Part shown: in pieces, positions 16,856-24,556 of the stretch
Layout: each line of letters starts with the position of its first letter
Position numbering within the stretch: the first letter of the stretch is position 1
NCBI GenBank assembly: GCA_001657395.1
Contig: LYSY01000006.1
Coordinates: 124,001-188,000, forward strand
DNA: 64,000 bases
Direction of reading: 5' to 3'
Origin: Rhodospirillales bacterium BBD 1991-14
GTDB taxonomy: Bacteria; Pseudomonadota; Alphaproteobacteria; Kiloniellales; Kiloniellaceae
The notes under the pieces: generated by a model
Told to the model about the DNA's origin: nothing
Databases searched by the model: none
Seen by the model: the letters and a program-made list of their open reading frames with translations, nothing else
Translations under genes and position numbers: made by a program

Positions 16856-17700
16856 GCGACGCGTCGCAGGACTGGGCCGACTGGGTGGGGCACCGCGAAG
16901 AGGCCGTGGACAGCCTCGACCTCAATCGTGCGCGGGCGCTGCAGGCGACCCTTGACGATCCGCAGGATGCGCTGGCCGCAGGCGATGCCCTGCCGCCGCT
17001 CTGGCATTGGGCCTACTTCTGGACCACGGCGGCGACGGCGGACCTCGGACCCGACGGCCACGCGGCCCGGGGCGGCTTTCTGCCGCCCATCGACCTGCCG
17101 CGGCGCATGTGGGCCGGCAGCCGCGTATCCTTTCTCCGGCTTCCGTCCGTCGGCAGCGAAGTCGCGCGCCGCTCCACCATCAAATCGGTCGAGCACAAGA
17201 CCGGGCGCAGCGGCGTGCTGGCCTTCGTCACCGTCGAGCATGTCGTTGCCGATACCGCCGGCGACTGCATCGTCGAGGAACACGACATCGTCTACCGGGA
17301 GGCCGCGGCGAAGGGCGCGCAGGTGCCGCCGGGCGAAGCGGCGCCGGCGGAGGCCGCCTGGGTCCATCCGGTGACGCCGGACCCGGTGCTGCTGTTCCGC
17401 TACTCGGCGCTGACCTTCAACGGCCACCGCATCCACTACGACCAGCCCTACACGACGGGGGAGGAGGGCTACCCTGGCCTCGTCGTGCATGGCCCCCTGC
17501 TGGCGACGCTGATGATCGGCCTGCTGCGACGCGAGCGGCCCGGGGCCGTGGCCACCGCCTTCCGCTTCCGCGCCCTGCGTCCCATCTTCGATACCAGGCC
17601 CTTCACGGTCTGCGGTGCGCCCGAGGATACGCGGGCCGACCTCTGGGTCACCGACCCCGACGGCTTTGTCGCCATGCAAGGCACAGTGGAGTGGCGTTGA
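16852..17700 (+). CDS. MaoC-like FAS1-type dehydratase, mesaconyl-CoA hydratase/HTD2-like
   Basis: The protein has 282 residues from ATG 16852, coupled to the CaiB stop by ATGA. It consists of two hot-dog-fold halves: an N-terminal half with PLWHWAYFWTT and HAARGGFLPPIDLPRRMWAG, and a C-terminal half with the MaoC catalytic segment YSALTFNGHRIHYDQPYTT (Asn/His) and YPGLVVHGPLLATLM. This layout is that of mesaconyl-C4-CoA hydratase and fungal/bacterial HTD2-type 3-hydroxyacyl-thioester dehydratases. It would hydrate the enoyl-CoA produced by the upstream enzymes. Confidence 0.87.
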   Translation: MSDASQDWADWVGHREEAVDSLDLNRARALQATLDDPQDALAAGDALPPLWHWAYFWTTAATADLGPDGHAARGGFLPPIDLPRRMWAGSRVSFLRLPSVGSEVARRSTIKSVEHKTGRSGVLAFVTVEHVVADTAGDCIVEEHDIVYREAAAKGAQVPPGEAAPAEAAWVHPVTPDPVLLFRYSALTFNGHRIHYDQPYTTGEEGYPGLVVHGPLLATLMIGLLRRERPGAVATAFRFRALRPIFDTRPFTVCGAPEDTRADLWVTDPDGFVAMQGTVEWR

Positions 17701-17792
17701 CCAATGCCCAGAAGAATGATCCCCCGCTACATCGAGGAATATCGGGACCATAGCGCGTCCTACGAGAGGGTCGACGTCGAGGGAAACCGCAT

Positions 17793-18062
17793 GTGGTTTG
17801 CCCGCAGTGCCGTACGCCGGTGCTGCTGTGCCAGTCGCTGTCCGACCGCCGGCGCCGGAAGGCAGCGAAACTCAAGGCGTCGAGTGCAGTCGCGGCCATG
17901 GACTACCTCAAGAAGGCCGTGCCCTGTGGAGACCGGGAGGCCAAGGCCATTGTCCTGCATCTGCGCAAGGAGAACGAGGGCTGCCACTACTGCGGTCATC
18001 CCATGCCGCGCGGCGCGCTGCTCTGCGCGAACTGTATGTCGGTGAACCTGGACTGGAACTGA
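17793..18062 (+). CDS. Small double zinc-ribbon protein
   Basis: An 89-residue protein from GTG 17793, chosen because GAGGG lies at 17779-17783. It has CPQC at residues 3-6, then CHYCG (about 64-68) and CANC (about 79-82) near the end. The last two CxxC pairs would form one zinc ribbon, while the first has only C12 (VLLCQ) as a possible partner. The middle is basic and helical. It lies between the CoA-ester genes and the NIPSNAP gene. Function unknown; such ribbons usually bind nucleic acids or partner proteins. Confidence 0.65.
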   Translation: MVCPQCRTPVLLCQSLSDRRRRKAAKLKASSAVAAMDYLKKAVPCGDREAKAIVLHLRKENEGCHYCGHPMPRGALLCANCMSVNLDWN

Positions 18063-18125
18063 CGCTTCAACTGTGACCGCCTCGCGGCCACCCCTTCACA
18101 AACCACAGCAATCAAGAGGATGGAT

Positions 18126-18452
18126 ATGCTTCTGGACGTGCGCACCTACCGCGTGAAACCCAACACCATGAAGGCCCACTTCGATCTTTACGAGCAGTAC
18201 GGCAAGCCGGCGCAGACCCGCCACCTGGGCCAGCCGCTGGCCTATCTGCGCACGGAGACCGGCGACCCCAACGAATATGTCCACATCTGGGTCTACGAGA
18301 ATGCCGGCGACCGCGAGACCAAGCGCGCCGCCATGCAGGCCGACCCGGACTGGCAGGACTACCTGCGCCGCTCCGCCGAGCTGGGGGCGCTCATCTCCCA
18401 GTCCAACAAGCTGATGGCGCCGGTCGACTTCTTCGACGCACCGAAGCGCTAG
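18126..18452 (+). CDS. NIPSNAP-family protein
   Basis: The protein has 108 residues from ATG 18126, with AAGAGGA 6-7 bases upstream; an ATG at 18120 sits on the ribosome site itself. The fold is a dimeric alpha/beta barrel: the opening LLDVRTYRVKPNTMKAHFDLY and the EYVHIWVYENAGDRE centre are typical of NIPSNAP. Bacterial members often sit beside CoA-ester or oxygenase genes and have no settled biochemical role. It lies convergent to the aminotransferase gene 20 bases away. Confidence 0.83.
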   Translation: MLLDVRTYRVKPNTMKAHFDLYEQYGKPAQTRHLGQPLAYLRTETGDPNEYVHIWVYENAGDRETKRAAMQADPDWQDYLRRSAELGALISQSNKLMAPVDFFDAPKR

Positions 18453-18471
18453 CGTCGGGCATTGCGTACCT

Positions 18472-19653
18472 CTATGCGGCGGCGATGGCCTTCACTGCCG
18501 CCGCGAAGCGGTCGAGTTCTTCGTCGCTGTTGTAGTAGTGCACGGAGGCGCGCACGAGGTCGGGCAGGGTGCGTTTGGTCGCGTCCAGCAACGTCGAGTT
18601 TGGATCGGTCACCGAGGTGTTGATGTCCTGGCGGCGCAGGTTTGCCTTCACGTCCTCCGCCGTCCGTCCGGTGACCTCGAACACGCAGAGGCCGCAGCGC
18701 CGGCGACCGATGTCCTGCACCGTGACGCCGGGGATTTCGGCCAGCCGCGCGCGCAGGCCCGCCGCCAGGTCCGCCACCCGCGCCTCGATGGCCGGCAGGC
18801 CGATGGCGCGGGCGTAGTCCACCGCGGTGCCGAGCCCCAGTACGGCAGCGTAGTTGTACTCCCAGTTCTCGAAGCGCTTGGCATCGGGCCGCAGCTCGTA
18901 GCGGTCCGCGGCCACCCACTTGGCGGCGCGCAGGTCGAGGGCCGGCGGCTCGACCCGGTCGAGGAAGCCGCGGCGCACATAAAGGAAACCGCTGCCGCGG
19001 GGTCCGCGGAGATACTTGCGCCCGGTGGCGGAGAGCAGGTCGCAGCCCAGTTTCCCGACATCCAGGTCGATCTGCCCGGCCGACTGGCAGGCGTCCAAAA
19101 GAAAGGGGATGCCGTGGGCGCGGGCGACGCGGCCGATCTCCTCGGCCGGGTTCACCAGCCCGCCGTTGGTCGGCACGTGGGTGACCGTGATCAGCTTCAC
19201 GCCGGGCCTGGCGCAGGCCGCTTCCAGATCGGGAATCGAGAGCTCGCCCTCCGCAGTGGAGGGGATCGCTTCGATCACCAGCCCCGTGCTGCGGGCGAGC
19301 TTCAGGTAGTTCAGGTAGTTGCTGGCGTACTCCGCCTCGCCGGTCAGGAGGCGGTCGCCGGGCTGGAAGTCGAAGGAGAAGAACGCGGCGTTCCAGGCCA
19401 GGGTCGCATTCTCCATCAGCGCGATCTCGCCCGGCGCGGCGTTCAGCAGCGCTGCGACGCTGCGGTAGACGCCGTCGATCTCCTCCGCGGCTTCCGCCGC
19501 TGCTTCGTAGCCGCCGATCTCGCCTTCGCGCCGGATATGCGCGACCTGGCGGGCGACCACGGCGTCCGGCATCAGCGCCGCCCCGGCATTGTTGAAGTGC
19601 AGAACTCTTTCGCAGGCGCTGGTGTCGCGCCTTACCTTCGCAAGATCGATCAC
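18472..19653 (-). CDS. Class V aminotransferase (NifS/EgtE/isopenicillin-epimerase-like)
   Basis: The protein has 393 residues from a GTG start (MIDLAK). It is a PLP-dependent fold type I enzyme: LHFNNAGAALMP at the start, TVTHVPTNGGLVNP (about 168-181), LLDACQSAGQIDLDV with the cofactor-binding Asp, then the Schiff-base Lys in ATGRKYLRGPRGSGFLYVRR (about 220-239). The active-site loop cysteine of true cysteine desulfurases is not apparent, which favours an EgtE-like lyase or epimerase/aminotransferase over IscS. It is transcribed away from the NIPSNAP gene. The substrate is not determined. Confidence 0.86.
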   Translation of the reverse strand: MIDLAKVRRDTSACERVLHFNNAGAALMPDAVVARQVAHIRREGEIGGYEAAAEAAEEIDGVYRSVAALLNAAPGEIALMENATLAWNAAFFSFDFQPGDRLLTGEAEYASNYLNYLKLARSTGLVIEAIPSTAEGELSIPDLEAACARPGVKLITVTHVPTNGGLVNPAEEIGRVARAHGIPFLLDACQSAGQIDLDVGKLGCDLLSATGRKYLRGPRGSGFLYVRRGFLDRVEPPALDLRAAKWVAADRYELRPDAKRFENWEYNYAAVLGLGTAVDYARAIGLPAIEARVADLAAGLRARLAEIPGVTVQDIGRRRCGLCVFEVTGRTAEDVKANLRRQDINTSVTDPNSTLLDATKRTLPDLVRASVHYYNSDEELDRFAAAVKAIAAA

Positions 19654-19739
19654 GTCTCCCCCCGACCCTTGTTGTCGCCCCGACCCCTCTTGTCACCGCC
19701 GCTAGTTAGCGGTGGGGCAGGGCCGAAGGCAAGGGCCGG

Positions 19740-20396
19740 TCAGGATTTTTTACGTGCCGCTTCGCGCTCTGCCTGCAGGCGGGCGCGGCGCTCGCGGTTG
19801 GCGCGGTGGCGCTCCGCCCTCCAGGCCTTGAAGACCTTCGCCCGGTAGGCATTGGCGCGGAGAATGGTGCGGGAATGATAATGGCCGACGGCGCGCGTCC
19901 AGGAGCGCGCCTCGCTGCGCAGCTCCGCCAGGAAGCCGGCGGCATAGGCGGCGTTGCGCAGAGGATCGAAAGCGGCCTCCAGGTCTTCGAAGGCCTCGGC
20001 GTGGTGGTAGAGGTTCACCTGCATGCAGCCGACATCGATGTTCTGCACGCCCCGCGCGCGCAGGGCCTTCACCGTATCAATCGCTGCCTGCTTGCTGGGC
20101 AGAAAGCGCCCCTTGCCCTCGGCCATGACGGTCCAGGGCCAGGCAAGTCTTTCCGCCTTTCCTTCGTGCCAACGCCCCGATTCGGTCTGGGCAATGGCCC
20201 CCAGCAGCAGCGGTGGCAACTGGTGCTGCCGCTCGGCGGCCTCGATGCCCAGACGGCAGAGAGTCCAGGGATCTTCAGGGCTCCGGCCGGGGTCACCGGC
20301 GGCCTCGGCCGGCGCCAGCGCAAGCCACAGCAGGGCCAGCAGGGCCGCTAGGGGCGCGGTTCGGGCCTTTCCGGCCTGGGGGAGCGCTTTTCTCAT
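19740..20396 (-). CDS. Lytic transglycosylase (SLT domain), exported
   Basis: The protein has 218 residues from ATG 20396; a longer frame to 20528 would put 44 unlikely residues before the signal peptide. Residues 1-33 form a signal peptide (basic start, LAALLALLWLALAP core). The SLT domain has the catalytic Glu in LLLGAIAQTESGRW (about 67-80) and the substrate-binding VGCMQVNLYHHAEAF. The C-terminal 25 residues are very basic and Arg-rich. It cleaves peptidoglycan glycan strands with formation of anhydro-muramyl ends, in the periplasm. Genes of this type often serve secretion systems, but none is adjacent here. Confidence 0.88.
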   Translation of the reverse strand: MRKALPQAGKARTAPLAALLALLWLALAPAEAAGDPGRSPEDPWTLCRLGIEAAERQHQLPPLLLGAIAQTESGRWHEGKAERLAWPWTVMAEGKGRFLPSKQAAIDTVKALRARGVQNIDVGCMQVNLYHHAEAFEDLEAAFDPLRNAAYAAGFLAELRSEARSWTRAVGHYHSRTILRANAYRAKVFKAWRAERHRANRERRARLQAEREAARKKS

Positions 20397-20552
20397 GCCA
20401 CGAACGAAGCAACCCGCGTGCCAAAGGCTGCAAAGGGGCCTAACCACTGCACTTAGATGGTGCAACGCAATATGATTAGCCAAACAGAGGTGGGAGAGAA
20501 ATGATGATCTTGTGAAATTTGTATGCAAATCAATGAATTGGTGAATTCTCTG

Positions 20553-20581
20553 TTGAAATCCACCGGGCAGCGGCGCATATT
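20553..20581 (+). promoter_or_regulatory. Candidate sigma-70 promoter of the intergenic sRNA
   Basis: TTGAAA at 20553-20558 and CATATT at 20576-20581 are separated by exactly 17 bases and match consensus at five of six and four of six positions. The predicted start, near 20587, coincides with the first base of the large sRNA hairpin. Confidence 0.6.
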
Positions 20582-20586
20582 GTGCA

Positions 20587-20680
20587 CTGCGATATGCGAT
20601 TGCCTACGGCGGTCGGTATCGCAGTTCCATAGGGCATTTCCTCCCTAAACTTGGGCCGCGCGGTTGCGCGGCCCTTTTTT
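20587..20680 (+). ncRNA. Candidate small regulatory RNA, AbcR/alpha-r15-like
   Basis: About 94 nucleotides with the layout of a trans-acting sRNA. A 5' hairpin has an outer 8-bp stem CTGCGATA/TATCGCAG (20587-20594 with 20617-20624) and an inner 8-bp stem CGATTGCC/GGCGGTCG. A single-stranded linker follows with TTTCCTCCC (20638-20646), complementary to ribosome-binding sites. A perfect terminator hairpin with a U tract ends it. An exposed CUCCC-type anti-Shine-Dalgarno segment just before the terminator is the hallmark of alphaproteobacterial AbcR/alpha-r15 sRNAs, which repress ABC-transporter mRNAs. That family assignment is from memory of the pattern; the structure itself is read directly. 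No protein gene precedes the terminator on this strand. Confidence 0.72.
20653..20680 (+). terminator. Rho-independent terminator of the sRNA
   Basis: GGGCCGCGC at 20653-20661 pairs perfectly with GCGCGGCCC at 20666-20674 around the tetraloop GGTT and is followed by six T residues. The U tract exists only on the plus strand, so it cannot end either flanking minus-strand gene. Confidence 0.92.
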
Positions 20681-20764
20681 CTTGCCGGCGCCGCCGTTCG
20701 AGGGGGGATTCGGGTCTTGGCCCGGTCTTGCGCAGAGGTCCGCCAGGGGCCCGGGCGGTCCGCC

Positions 20765-21325
20765 TCAGTCGTCCGGCAGCGAATCGGCGCCCGTGCCGAG
20801 GGGGCGTTGCATCAGCACCGAGTCGAGCCAGCGGCCATGCTTGAACCCTATGGCGCGAAGAACACCCGCTTCGCGAAAGCCGTGGCGTTTGTGGAGGCCG
20901 ATGGACGCCAGGTTGCCGCTGTCGCCGATGACCGCCACCAGCTGCCGGTACCCCATCGCCTCACAGCGTTGGATCAGCGCCGAAAGCAGCAGGCTGCCGA
21001 TCCCTCGACCTTCCAGCCCTCTGCGCAGGTAGACGGTCGTTTCCAGCGTATGACGATAGGCCGGGCGCGTGCGATAGGGCCCCACCGCGGCGAAGCCCAG
21101 GATGTCGCCGCCCGGCCCCGGCGCCTGGGCGACGAGATAGGGCAGGGACGCCTTCTGGACCGCGGCAACCCGCCGCTGCATCTCCGCGAGGTCGGGCGGC
21201 GTCTCCTCGAAGGAGGCGACGCCGTGGATCACATGGTCGGCGTAGATCGCCTGCAGGGCTGAACAGTCCTCCGGCCGGGCGTCGCGCAACTCCGCGGTCC
21301 GATCCGGTCTGATGGCCTGGCTCAC
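20765..21325 (-). CDS. GNAT acetyltransferase, phosphinothricin/methionine-sulfone acetyltransferase-like
   Basis: A 186-residue protein from a GTG start. RDARPEDCSALQAIYADHV and VASFEETPPD (about 37-46) are typical of the Pat/MnaT group. The acetyl-CoA loop is RGLEGRGIGSLLLSALI, and the C-terminal NLASIGLHKRHGF and GFKHGRWLDSVLMQRPL are also shared. The family acetylates amino-acid analogues such as methionine sulfone or phosphinothricin. Its start overlaps the stop of the upstream N-formylglutamate amidohydrolase, so the two are coupled, which suggests a link to amino-acid derivative metabolism. Confidence 0.88.
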   Translation of the reverse strand: MSQAIRPDRTAELRDARPEDCSALQAIYADHVIHGVASFEETPPDLAEMQRRVAAVQKASLPYLVAQAPGPGGDILGFAAVGPYRTRPAYRHTLETTVYLRRGLEGRGIGSLLLSALIQRCEAMGYRQLVAVIGDSGNLASIGLHKRHGFREAGVLRAIGFKHGRWLDSVLMQRPLGTGADSLPDD

Positions 21326-22215
21326 CGGCCGTTGGGTCGCAGCCGCCCCTGCTGCAGGCCGCCCAGTGCGGCGACGACATCGCGCATGTCCTGGGCCAGC
21401 GCGCGCAGCGCCGGGCGCCGTTCCATCCGCGTTTCGTCCATGTAGATCTGGCGGTTGATTTCGATCTGCAGACTGTGGACGCCGGTTTCCGGCTTCCCGT
21501 AGTGGCGGGTGACGAAGCCCCCGGCGTAGGGACTGTTGCGCGCAACCTGATAGCCCTTGCGGTGCAGTATCCGCTCGACCGTGTCGGTGACCACCGCCGC
21601 GCAGCTGCTGCCGTGGCAGTCGCCCAGGACAAAAGCGGTGCGGTTCGTCGCGCCACGGCTATGCCCCAGTTTGCTGGCGGAGGGCATGGAGTGACAGTCG
21701 ACCAGGATGCACCAGCCGAACTGCTCCTTGGTCTGCTGAACCAGCATCCTGAGCGCCTCGTGGTACGGCCAATAGCAGCTGCGGATGCGATCCAGCCCCT
21801 CGGCCAGGCTCAGCTTGTCCCGGTAGATGTTGGCGCCGCTGGCGACGACCCGGGCAATGGTTCCCAGCCCCGCGGCGACGCGGGGCGAGCGCGTATTGGC
21901 GTAGGGGGGAAGCTTTTCCTTGAAGACCGCGGGATCGAGCTCATAGGGCTCGCGGTTGGGGTCGACGAAAGCGCGGGGAAAGAGGGCATGGATCAGCGGC
22001 GCACCCATCTCCGGCGCGCAACTGAAGATCTCGTTGACGAAGCTGTCTTCCGACTGGCGCAGACTGATCGGATCGAGGCAGGAGGACGCCAGAAACTCCG
22101 GAGGATAGTCGCTGCCGCTGTGCGGCGAGGCGAAGACCAACGGCAGGGTCTGCCGGGACGGCCAGACGATCTCGTGTGGCCTGCCGGTTTGGGCGCTTGG
22201 GGCTAGGGCGTCCAT
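21322..22215 (-). CDS. N-formylglutamate amidohydrolase family protein
   Basis: The protein has 297 residues from ATG 22215; the open frame extends further upstream without conservation. Family markers: LVFASPHSGSDYP near residue 27-39, the DPNREPYELDP segment, LVDCHSMPS (metal-binding Asp/His), FVLGDCHGSSC and LQIEINRQIYMDE, where the Glu is likely catalytic. HutG-type enzymes hydrolyse N-formyl-L-glutamate in histidine degradation, but no other hut genes are nearby. The coupled acetyltransferase suggests a different acylated amino acid as substrate. Confidence 0.87.
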   Translation of the reverse strand: MDALAPSAQTGRPHEIVWPSRQTLPLVFASPHSGSDYPPEFLASSCLDPISLRQSEDSFVNEIFSCAPEMGAPLIHALFPRAFVDPNREPYELDPAVFKEKLPPYANTRSPRVAAGLGTIARVVASGANIYRDKLSLAEGLDRIRSCYWPYHEALRMLVQQTKEQFGWCILVDCHSMPSASKLGHSRGATNRTAFVLGDCHGSSCAAVVTDTVERILHRKGYQVARNSPYAGGFVTRHYGKPETGVHSLQIEINRQIYMDETRMERRPALRALAQDMRDVVAALGGLQQGRLRPNGR

Positions 22216-22411
22216 ATCTCCAAAGAGCCTGTTTCTTCCTAGTGTTCTAGGCCAAAGCGCCCGCGCTGTCATGCCCGATGCGCACCCTCTGGCAGATTGG
22301 TTCGCCAATGGTGGCTTTCCACCCCGCCCGGGGCGCATTAAGCTCTCTTTCGGCGCCGGCATGGTAGCCTGTGAAGAGTTTGGCCCTCCCCCAATTGGGC
22401 AGCGGCCGGGG

Positions 22412-22419
22412 TTAACCAT
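22412..22419 (+). promoter_or_regulatory. Possible CtrA half-site upstream of cpdR
   Basis: TTAACCAT lies 29 bases before the cpdR ATG. This is the half-site sequence bound by the alphaproteobacterial cell-cycle regulator CtrA. The second TTAA with 7-base spacing is absent; the only other TTAA (22336) is about 75 bases upstream. An eight-base match alone is weak evidence. Confidence 0.3.
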
Positions 22420-22447
22420 TGCTTCGACGTGACGGCCAAACGGGATA

Positions 22448-22807
22448 ATGGCGCAAATCCTCCTTGCTGAAGACGATGCCTCGATGCGGGAATTCCTGGC
22501 GAAGGCCCTGCGCAAGGCCGGTCACCATGTCGTGGCGGTCGGTGACGGCCTCGATGCCATTGCCGCCCTGGACGGGTTCCAGGTCGACCTGCTGCTGGCC
22601 GACGTGGTGATGCCGGGTCTCGACGGCATCGAGCTGGCGCGCCGGGCCGCCAAGCTGCAGCCGGGTCTGCGGGTCATGTTCATCACCGGTTTTGCCGCCG
22701 TGGCCCTGAAGAACAGGGACCAGACCCCGCGCGGGGCGCGCATTCTGTCCAAGCCGTTCCATCTCCGCCATCTGGTGGAGGAGGTGGAATCGATGCTCAC
22801 GGCCTGA
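22448..22807 (+). CDS. cpdR: Single-domain response regulator CpdR
   Basis: A 119-residue stand-alone receiver: MAQILLAEDDASMREFLAKAL, phospho-acceptor Asp52 in LLLADVVMPGLDGIELARRA, Thr80 in MFITGF and Lys102 in ILSKPFHLR. This sequence pattern is characteristic of CpdR. In Caulobacter and relatives, unphosphorylated CpdR directs the ClpXP protease to cell-cycle substrates, and it receives phosphate from the CckA-ChpT relay. The gene is monocistronic, followed 155 bases later by a tRNA. Confidence 0.93.
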   Translation: MAQILLAEDDASMREFLAKALRKAGHHVVAVGDGLDAIAALDGFQVDLLLADVVMPGLDGIELARRAAKLQPGLRVMFITGFAAVALKNRDQTPRGARILSKPFHLRHLVEEVESMLTA

Positions 22808-22962
22808 AAACCGGGAGCGGAGCCCCTGACGCTGGGGCTCTTGAAAAAGCCCGGCGATGATGCTACTCCGCCTCCTCCCATCGGCATGGTCGGCCAACGG
22901 CACGGTCGGCCAACGGCAGGGTCTGTCGCGTCAGGCCAGCCAGGCTGCAGCAGCGGCACAGA

Positions 22963-23037
22963 GGGCGTATAGCTCAGCGGGAGAGCGCCTCGTTGACATC
23001 GAGGAGGTCCCTGGTTCAATCCCAGGTACGCCCACCA
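22963..23037 (+). tRNA. tRNA-Val (anticodon GAC)
   Basis: A 75-nucleotide cloverleaf with the CCA end encoded. The acceptor stem GGGCGTA pairs with TACGCCC, the D-arm carries AGCTCAGCGGGAGAGC, the anticodon stem CCTCG/CGAGG encloses TTGACAT with GAC at 22995-22997, and the T-arm has CCTGGTTCAATCCCAGG. It reads GUC and GUU valine codons. It stands at the left edge of the polysaccharide locus. Confidence 0.97.
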
Positions 23038-23332
23038 TTCCTTTCAATAGCTTAGCAGAGATTCCGACACCCGGGCCTTTGGCCTTTCGGGTGCAGTTCG
23101 GGTGCAATCCCGGACCGGCGCAGGTTTTTTATGCTGGCTCGAGTTGGACTGATTGCCGGACCGTGACGGGTCACAGGGGCGCTCTCCGTTGCAGGCCGGT
23201 CTGCGACGCTCGGACCGCCCATTGCTCCCCATCTTGGCCGCCGGCAGGCCTAGCTGCGCGTCGTGCTACGGTGAGCGGTTGCGGGAAGCGGTAACGCCGG
23301 GAGGCCGCCGGACTGGCTCGCAAAGCCATCTT
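23038..23332. other. 295-base gap between tRNA-Val and the polysaccharide locus
   Basis: No gene is seen. A hairpin with nested stems ACCCG/CGGGT and GGCC/GGCC lies at 23069-23092, but it is not followed directly by T residues; a run of six T is at 23126-23131. Together these may help end the tRNA transcript. No integrase and no repeated tRNA end is visible here. Confidence 0.5.
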
Positions 23333-24556
23333 TCACGATCGCCGGGGCGCGGCCGGTGCTGGCGAGGCTGCGATGCCGCCAAACAGCCGTCCGTAGGCAT
23401 CCAGCAGCGTTTCGCCTTCACTTTCCCAATTGTATCGCCTGGCAGCTGCCTTGCGGCCACGTTCCCCCATGGCCGCTGCCTCCTCCGGGTGGTCGAAGAT
23501 GTACTCGATGGCCTTGGCGACGGCCGCGCTGTCCAACGGGTCGACGAGCAGGCCGCAGCCCTCCTCAGCGACAACCCTGCGCCAATGGCTGAAATCAGAT
23601 GCGATGACGGGAAGTCCCGCGGCCATGTATTCGTAGAGCTTGTTCGGACGAATGACGCTGTAATTGCGTGTGGGATGGAGGAGGATCAGTCCCGCACGCG
23701 CTTGGCTCAGCTCCGCGGCGAGCCGGCCCTTGTTCAACCAGCCGAGAAATTCCGTCCGCCCGGAGCTTAACGCATGCTTGATCGCCTCCTGGAGCGACTG
23801 CGACAGGCTCCCTCCGAGCCGCAGGATAGGCGGCGGGTCCGCATCCACTTCGGCAATCGCCTGAACCATCGTGAAGAGCCCGCGCTGAGCCGTTATGTCG
23901 CCGTGGTACAGCACCCGGTGGGGCCTTTCGGCCATAGGCAGCGTGCCGGCCTTGCCCGCCCAGTCCTCCAGAATCGGAAAGTTCCGCACCGTAACCACGT
24001 TGCCATTCGGGAACTGCTCTTCCACGGCATGATGGGCAGTGACGGTCATGTCGGCCCAGCGCACGAAGGCGGACTCGAACATCCGCCAGAACCGGGAAAG
24101 CATCGGGCGCAGCGCACTTGGGATCCAGGCCCTGTCCAGGATCACCATGGGATAGGCTTCGTGCACGTCATACACGACGCGCCGGCCGAGCAGCTTCAGG
24201 GCGATGCCGACGAGGATGAGGTCCGGGTCGTGGAGGTGGTAAGCGTCGAACCTGTGCCGGATGCAATAGGCGAGGAGCCATGGCAGACGCAGCAGGAAGC
24301 GGCGCAGACGCGCTGCCGGCGCAGCATGTTCGATGAACGCCGGACCGGCCGGCAATGCCGTGCCCGACGCACGCTCCAGGGCCAAAACCGTAACGGCATA
24401 GCCGGCATCAGCCAGGGTCTTTGCCTGCTTCTGCGCAATGCGGCCATCGGACGCGCGATGAGCCGATGAGACGTGTAAGATACGTCTAGACACCGGTGGC
24501 CGACTCTCGTCCCTTCTTGGCTTCGGCTCCACCTTCAAATCCGCCGGACCTGGCAT
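23333..24556 (-). CDS. GT4-family glycosyltransferase
   Basis: A 407-residue GT-B glycosyltransferase. The N-terminal domain begins RRILHVSSAHRASDGRIAQK after a short charged leader, with YHLHDPDLILVG and VVYDVHEAYP. The C-terminal nucleotide-sugar domain has VLYHGDITAQRGL, then the GT4 motif NKLYEYMAAGLPVIASDF, where the sugar-binding Glu lies in an EX7E-like segment. It adds a sugar to a growing polysaccharide on the cytosolic side. It overlaps the preceding minus-strand ligase-like gene by 71 bases, so they form an operon. Donor and acceptor are unknown. Confidence 0.88.
   Translation of the reverse strand: MPGPADLKVEPKPRRDESRPPVSRRILHVSSAHRASDGRIAQKQAKTLADAGYAVTVLALERASGTALPAGPAFIEHAAPAARLRRFLLRLPWLLAYCIRHRFDAYHLHDPDLILVGIALKLLGRRVVYDVHEAYPMVILDRAWIPSALRPMLSRFWRMFESAFVRWADMTVTAHHAVEEQFPNGNVVTVRNFPILEDWAGKAGTLPMAERPHRVLYHGDITAQRGLFTMVQAIAEVDADPPPILRLGGSLSQSLQEAIKHALSSGRTEFLGWLNKGRLAAELSQARAGLILLHPTRNYSVIRPNKLYEYMAAGLPVIASDFSHWRRVVAEEGCGLLVDPLDSAAVAKAIEYIFDHPEEAAAMGERGRKAAARRYNWESEGETLLDAYGRLFGGIAASPAPAAPRRS

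Larger units (their letters stand above)
20397..20764. other. Intergenic region holding the lytic transglycosylase promoter and an sRNA gene
   Basis: This gap of 368 bases separates two minus-strand genes. The part at 20490-20555 is AT-rich and suits a promoter for the lytic transglycosylase. The right half contains a complete small-RNA gene on the plus strand (see 20553-20680). Nothing clear is seen at 20681-20764. Confidence 0.7.

Noticed and set aside
23095-23131. T-arm-like words and a T run after tRNA-Val, suggesting a second tRNA or a tRNA remnant
   Set aside because: No acceptor stem or anticodon arm can be drawn around them. It may be part of a terminator, but no clean hairpin abuts the T run.
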